From: Undibacterium cyanobacteriorum
GTDB taxonomy: Bacteria; Pseudomonadota; Gammaproteobacteria; Burkholderiales; Burkholderiaceae_D
NCBI RefSeq assembly: GCF_031326225.1
Contig: NZ_CP133720.1
Coordinates: 3,224,001 to 3,288,000 of the forward strand
DNA: 64,000 bases
Reading direction: 5' to 3'
How positions within the stretch are numbered: the first letter of the stretch is position 1; every line of letters starts with the position of its first letter. The notes under the pieces were generated by a model, which saw only the letters and a program-made list of their open reading frames with translations, ran no database searches and was not told where the DNA came from. The position numbers were made by a program, and so were the translations under genes. This document shows positions 61,422 through 64,000 of this stretch, piece by piece.

Positions 61422-62933
61422 ATGAAACGTTCTGCACCCGTTAACCGCCGGACCGTCCTCAAAGCAGGAGGCGCGCTTTTGCTATCCGTCATGGCGCCCC
61501 ATAGCGCGCAGGCGATGCAAATTCTCGCGGTTCGGGTATGGCCAGCGGCTGATTACACACGCGTCACTCTGGAAAACGATGCGGAACTCAAAGCGACGCA
61601 TTTCTTGGTGAAAGATCCACATCGTCTGGTGGTCGACATTGAAGGGCTGACATTAAACGCCACGCTCAAAGAATTAGTCGCTAAGATTCAAACCAATGAC
61701 CCCTACATCAAACAAGTACGGGTCGGTCAAAATCGTCCGAACGTGGTGCGCTTGGTTTTCGATTTGAAGGCCGAAGTGAATCCGCAAGTATTTAGTCTTA
61801 AGCCGGTCGCCAACTATAAGCATCGTTTGGTGTTTGATCTCTATCCCGCAGTCGAAATTGACCCGATTGCCGCGCTGATTGAAAAAGGCGAATGGGCCAA
61901 GGACACGACGACGGCCGACAAAGTCGCAGATAAGGTAGCAGATAAAATCGCGGAGAAGGTCGCTGAACTTTCCATCGATAAGAAAGATGAAAAGAAAGTC
62001 GAGAAAAAGACGGACAATAAAGCCGACGCTAAAACCGAAAATTCGAGCGACAAAACCAATGCCAAGCTCGCCTCCAAGCCAGACGAGGCCAAACCCGTTT
62101 TGAAATTAGACGATAAGGTCACTGCAAAAACAGACGTGGCTGGCAAAGAAATTCCGATTGAGAAATCGACTGGCAAAGTCGCAACCCATACTGAGGAAAG
62201 CAAGGAAAAATCTGACGCCGTGGTGCGTATGATTACCATCGCGCTGGACCCTGGTCATGGCGGCGAAGACCCGGGCGCTTCTGGCCGTCGCGGTAGTCGC
62301 GAAAAAGACGTCGTATTGGCGATTGCCAAACGGCTCAAGAAAAAACTCGACGAATTGCCGAACATGCGTGTTATGTTGACGCGAGATGGTGATTTTTTCG
62401 TGCCCTTGCAAACCCGTGTTGCCAAAGCACGCGGCGTTCAAGCTGATCTTTTTGTTTCCATCCACGCAGATGCCTTCGTCAATGCAAACGCACGCGGCTC
62501 CTCGGTGTTTGTGCTTTCTGAACGCGGCGCAAGTTCAACCGCTGCGCGCTGGCTCGCCGACAAGGAAAACGATGCCGATTTGATTGGCGGCGTGAATATC
62601 AATACGCAAGACAAACATCTTGCCGGCGTGTTGCTCGACTTGTCTACGACCGCACAGATCAATGACAGTTTGAAATTAGGGAAAGTCGTCTTGAAAGAGA
62701 TCGGCGGTATTAATCGCTTGCACAAAGGTTCGGTCGAGCAAGCCGGTTTTGCTGTTCTCAAAGCACCCGATATTCCAAGCATCTTGATTGAAACGGCGTT
62801 TATTTCAAACCCTGAGGAAGAAGCCAAACTGACTGATGAAGCGTATCAAGAAGAGCTGGCGGATGCGATCGTACGTGGCATCAAAAAATACCTCGCCAAG
62901 AATCCTCCCTTAGCGCGCAATAAGATGGCATGA
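61422..62933 (+). CDS. amiC: N-acetylmuramoyl-L-alanine amidase (AmiC-like)
   Basis: 503-aa periplasmic amidase that splits septal peptidoglycan during cell division. The N-terminus MKRSAPVNRRTVLKAGGALL is a Tat signal (RRTVLK). AMIN domain (about 33-140, ILAVRVWPAADYTRVTLEN), a ~100-residue linker very rich in Lys, Ala, Asp and Glu, then Amidase_3 with IALDPGHGGEDPGASG (Zn-binding His and Glu), FVSIHADAF and ILIETAFISNPEEE. A TATAAT at 61347-61352 may be the -10. Follows tsaE. Confidence 0.94.
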   Translation: MKRSAPVNRRTVLKAGGALLLSVMAPHSAQAMQILAVRVWPAADYTRVTLENDAELKATHFLVKDPHRLVVDIEGLTLNATLKELVAKIQTNDPYIKQVRVGQNRPNVVRLVFDLKAEVNPQVFSLKPVANYKHRLVFDLYPAVEIDPIAALIEKGEWAKDTTTADKVADKVADKIAEKVAELSIDKKDEKKVEKKTDNKADAKTENSSDKTNAKLASKPDEAKPVLKLDDKVTAKTDVAGKEIPIEKSTGKVATHTEESKEKSDAVVRMITIALDPGHGGEDPGASGRRGSREKDVVLAIAKRLKKKLDELPNMRVMLTRDGDFFVPLQTRVAKARGVQADLFVSIHADAFVNANARGSSVFVLSERGASSTAARWLADKENDADLIGGVNINTQDKHLAGVLLDLSTTAQINDSLKLGKVVLKEIGGINRLHKGSVEQAGFAVLKAPDIPSILIETAFISNPEEEAKLTDEAYQEELADAIVRGIKKYLAKNPPLARNKMA

Positions 62934-62981
62934 AGCTGAGGCTAAATGTTGGCTGAGGTTTAGGATCTGTATTCAACAAGA

Positions 62982-63317
62982 TCACTCTTGAACGTGGATC
63001 TCCGCCGACGAATCGCACGCTGTTCCAGCAGCGATCCAACGTCGTATCCATCCTTGAAAACGCGGTTCAAACGCTTGAGGTAATAACTTCAAATATTGCT
63101 TGGCATGAAGCAGCATTCCACATCGGTAATGCGCTCCATCACTATGCCATTCGAGTGCTCGGCAAGGACCACGCCACTGCCACAGAAAGACCCGTGCGAC
63201 TGGACAGGTTTCGGTCGCGCAACACACTCCGCAACCATTACAGGTTTCGCCAAGGGCTGGCTTAACGGGCGCCGCTGCTTGCAACCAAATCACCTGAGCG
63301 GGTTTGTCGGTGTGCAT
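62982..63317 (-). CDS. YkgJ family cysteine cluster protein
   Basis: 111 aa. CNGCGVCCATETCP, then GPCRALEW and RCGMLL provide the cysteine pattern of the YkgJ/Fe-S or Zn-binding family. Role unknown; small metal-binding proteins of this type are often conserved. AAGGG precedes the ATG. Its start lies 20 nt beyond the dedA stop, so both are probably in one leftward unit. Confidence 0.85.
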   Translation of the reverse strand: MHTDKPAQVIWLQAAAPVKPALGETCNGCGVCCATETCPVARVFLWQWRGPCRALEWHSDGAHYRCGMLLHAKQYLKLLPQAFEPRFQGWIRRWIAAGTACDSSAEIHVQE

Positions 63318-63337
63318 GGGCGCCCTTGGGGATGAAT

Positions 63338-63988
63338 TTATTTTGATTTACTGAACATGGAGCGACCAAATTTCCAGGCGAGGCCAGCGACCACTGGAAT
63401 CACTGCAGCACCCACACCCACTAACACGATCACGTTCAAGTTGTTCTTGATAAATGGGATATTACCGAAGAAATAGCCACTCGCCACCAAGGAAATAATC
63501 CAAATCAAAGCACCGAGAACATTGTAAAACTGGAAGCTACGGAAACTCATTTCCGAGACACCGGCAACGAATGGTGCAAAGGTGCGCACCAATGGAATAA
63601 AACGTGCTAAGACTACCGTTTTACCACCGTGCTTCTCGTAGAAATCATGCGTCTTCTGCAAAGCTGCGCGATCGATCCATCGATAATCGCGTTCCATTAC
63701 TTTATGTCCGATCATGCGACCAATCCAATAATTGACAGTATTGCCGGTGACCGAAGCGATAATCAACAAGATGACTAAGAACCAAGGATTCATGGCTCCT
63801 GTTGCGCAGAAGGTGCCAGCGATAAAGAGCAGAGAATCGCCAGGTAAAAACGGAAAAATCACAAACGCGGTCTCGCAAAACACAATGGCAAACAAGACGG
63901 CATAGACCAAAGTTCCGTACTGCGCAATCCAAATCCCGAGCGACTTATCGACATGCAATACCATGTCGAGCAACTGCATAAAATCCAT
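63338..63988 (-). CDS. DedA family membrane protein
   Basis: 216-aa inner-membrane protein of the VTT/DedA superfamily. Several hydrophobic segments; FLPGDSLLFIAGTFCATGAMNP, GNTVNYWIGRMIG and HGGKTVVLARFIPLVRTFAPFVAGVSEMSF (conserved Arg) are DedA signatures. DedA proteins take part in lipid (undecaprenyl phosphate) recycling and membrane homeostasis. AAGGAG precedes the ATG close to the right edge of the window. Confidence 0.93.
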   Translation of the reverse strand: MDFMQLLDMVLHVDKSLGIWIAQYGTLVYAVLFAIVFCETAFVIFPFLPGDSLLFIAGTFCATGAMNPWFLVILLIIASVTGNTVNYWIGRMIGHKVMERDYRWIDRAALQKTHDFYEKHGGKTVVLARFIPLVRTFAPFVAGVSEMSFRSFQFYNVLGALIWIISLVASGYFFGNIPFIKNNLNVIVLVGVGAAVIPVVAGLAWKFGRSMFSKSK

Positions 63989-64000
63989 AAATCTCCTTTG

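Overview
The window looks like a chromosomal segment of a betaproteobacterium of the order Burkholderiales, most like the Oxalobacteraceae (Undibacterium/Massilia relatives). The reasons are moderate GC, Gram-negative envelope genes (LpxH-like hydrolase, OlsB-like acyltransferase, AmiC-type amidase, DedA), NDH-2, TRAP dicarboxylate uptake with a DctS/DctR-like two-component pair, and the order tsaD-plsY-ybaK-xerD-ogt. The genus is an inference from gene content. I saw no rRNA, tRNA, CRISPR array, transposase or phage gene.

Layout. 1-10 kb: an 11-bp tandem repeat array, then a leftward run of secreted hydrolases (S9 peptidase, alpha/beta hydrolase, TraB/ChaN-like protein) and an ABC exporter pair, plus a periplasmic binding-like protein. 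10-19 kb: CocE/PepX-type lipoprotein, GST beside an Lrp-type regulator, a subclass B3-like metallo-beta-lactamase, NDH-2 behind a strong 5' hairpin, and a YbdK-type ligase overlapping an uncharacterised ATP-grasp-like gene. 19-29 kb: two GNAT acetyltransferases, a TPR/glycosyltransferase fusion, a YdeI-family protein, a Fe-S protein, a DEAD-box helicase and a secreted alpha-amylase with a starch-binding domain. 29-37 kb: DoxX, a MocR regulator divergent from a flavin split-barrel protein, a paired YeeE/YedE transporter, OlsB-like plus LpxH-like, MarC and small proteins. 37-42 kb: GGDEF/EAL phosphodiesterase, tsaD and plsY.

The accessory part is about 42.2-51.0 kb. The first block (42.2-43.9 kb) holds four small genes of unknown function, one apparently with a nonsense codon in its signal peptide. 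The second block (44.7-51.0 kb) is the most interesting system here: a double-glycine-leader peptide export cassette. It encodes an HlyD-type adaptor, a C39-peptidase ABC transporter, two unrelated large precursors (130 and 123 aa) that share a leader of the type MRIISN-E-ISGG, a secreted ClpP/SppA-like serine protease, and a CPBP-type membrane protein that may confer immunity. The two precursor genes have the same upstream regulatory module although they lie 3.7 kb apart, so a common regulator is likely. This looks like a bacteriocin (microcin-like) locus.

51-64 kb returns to backbone genes: xerD, ogt, a TRAP operon (dctPQM, leftward) divergent from a sensor kinase/response regulator pair with a 12-bp repeat array between them, queG divergent from tsaE-amiC, a YkgJ-like cysteine cluster protein and DedA.

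Start codons were chosen by Shine-Dalgarno sequence and family alignment and are often shorter than the longest open frame. All family assignments come from reading motifs; no database search was possible.
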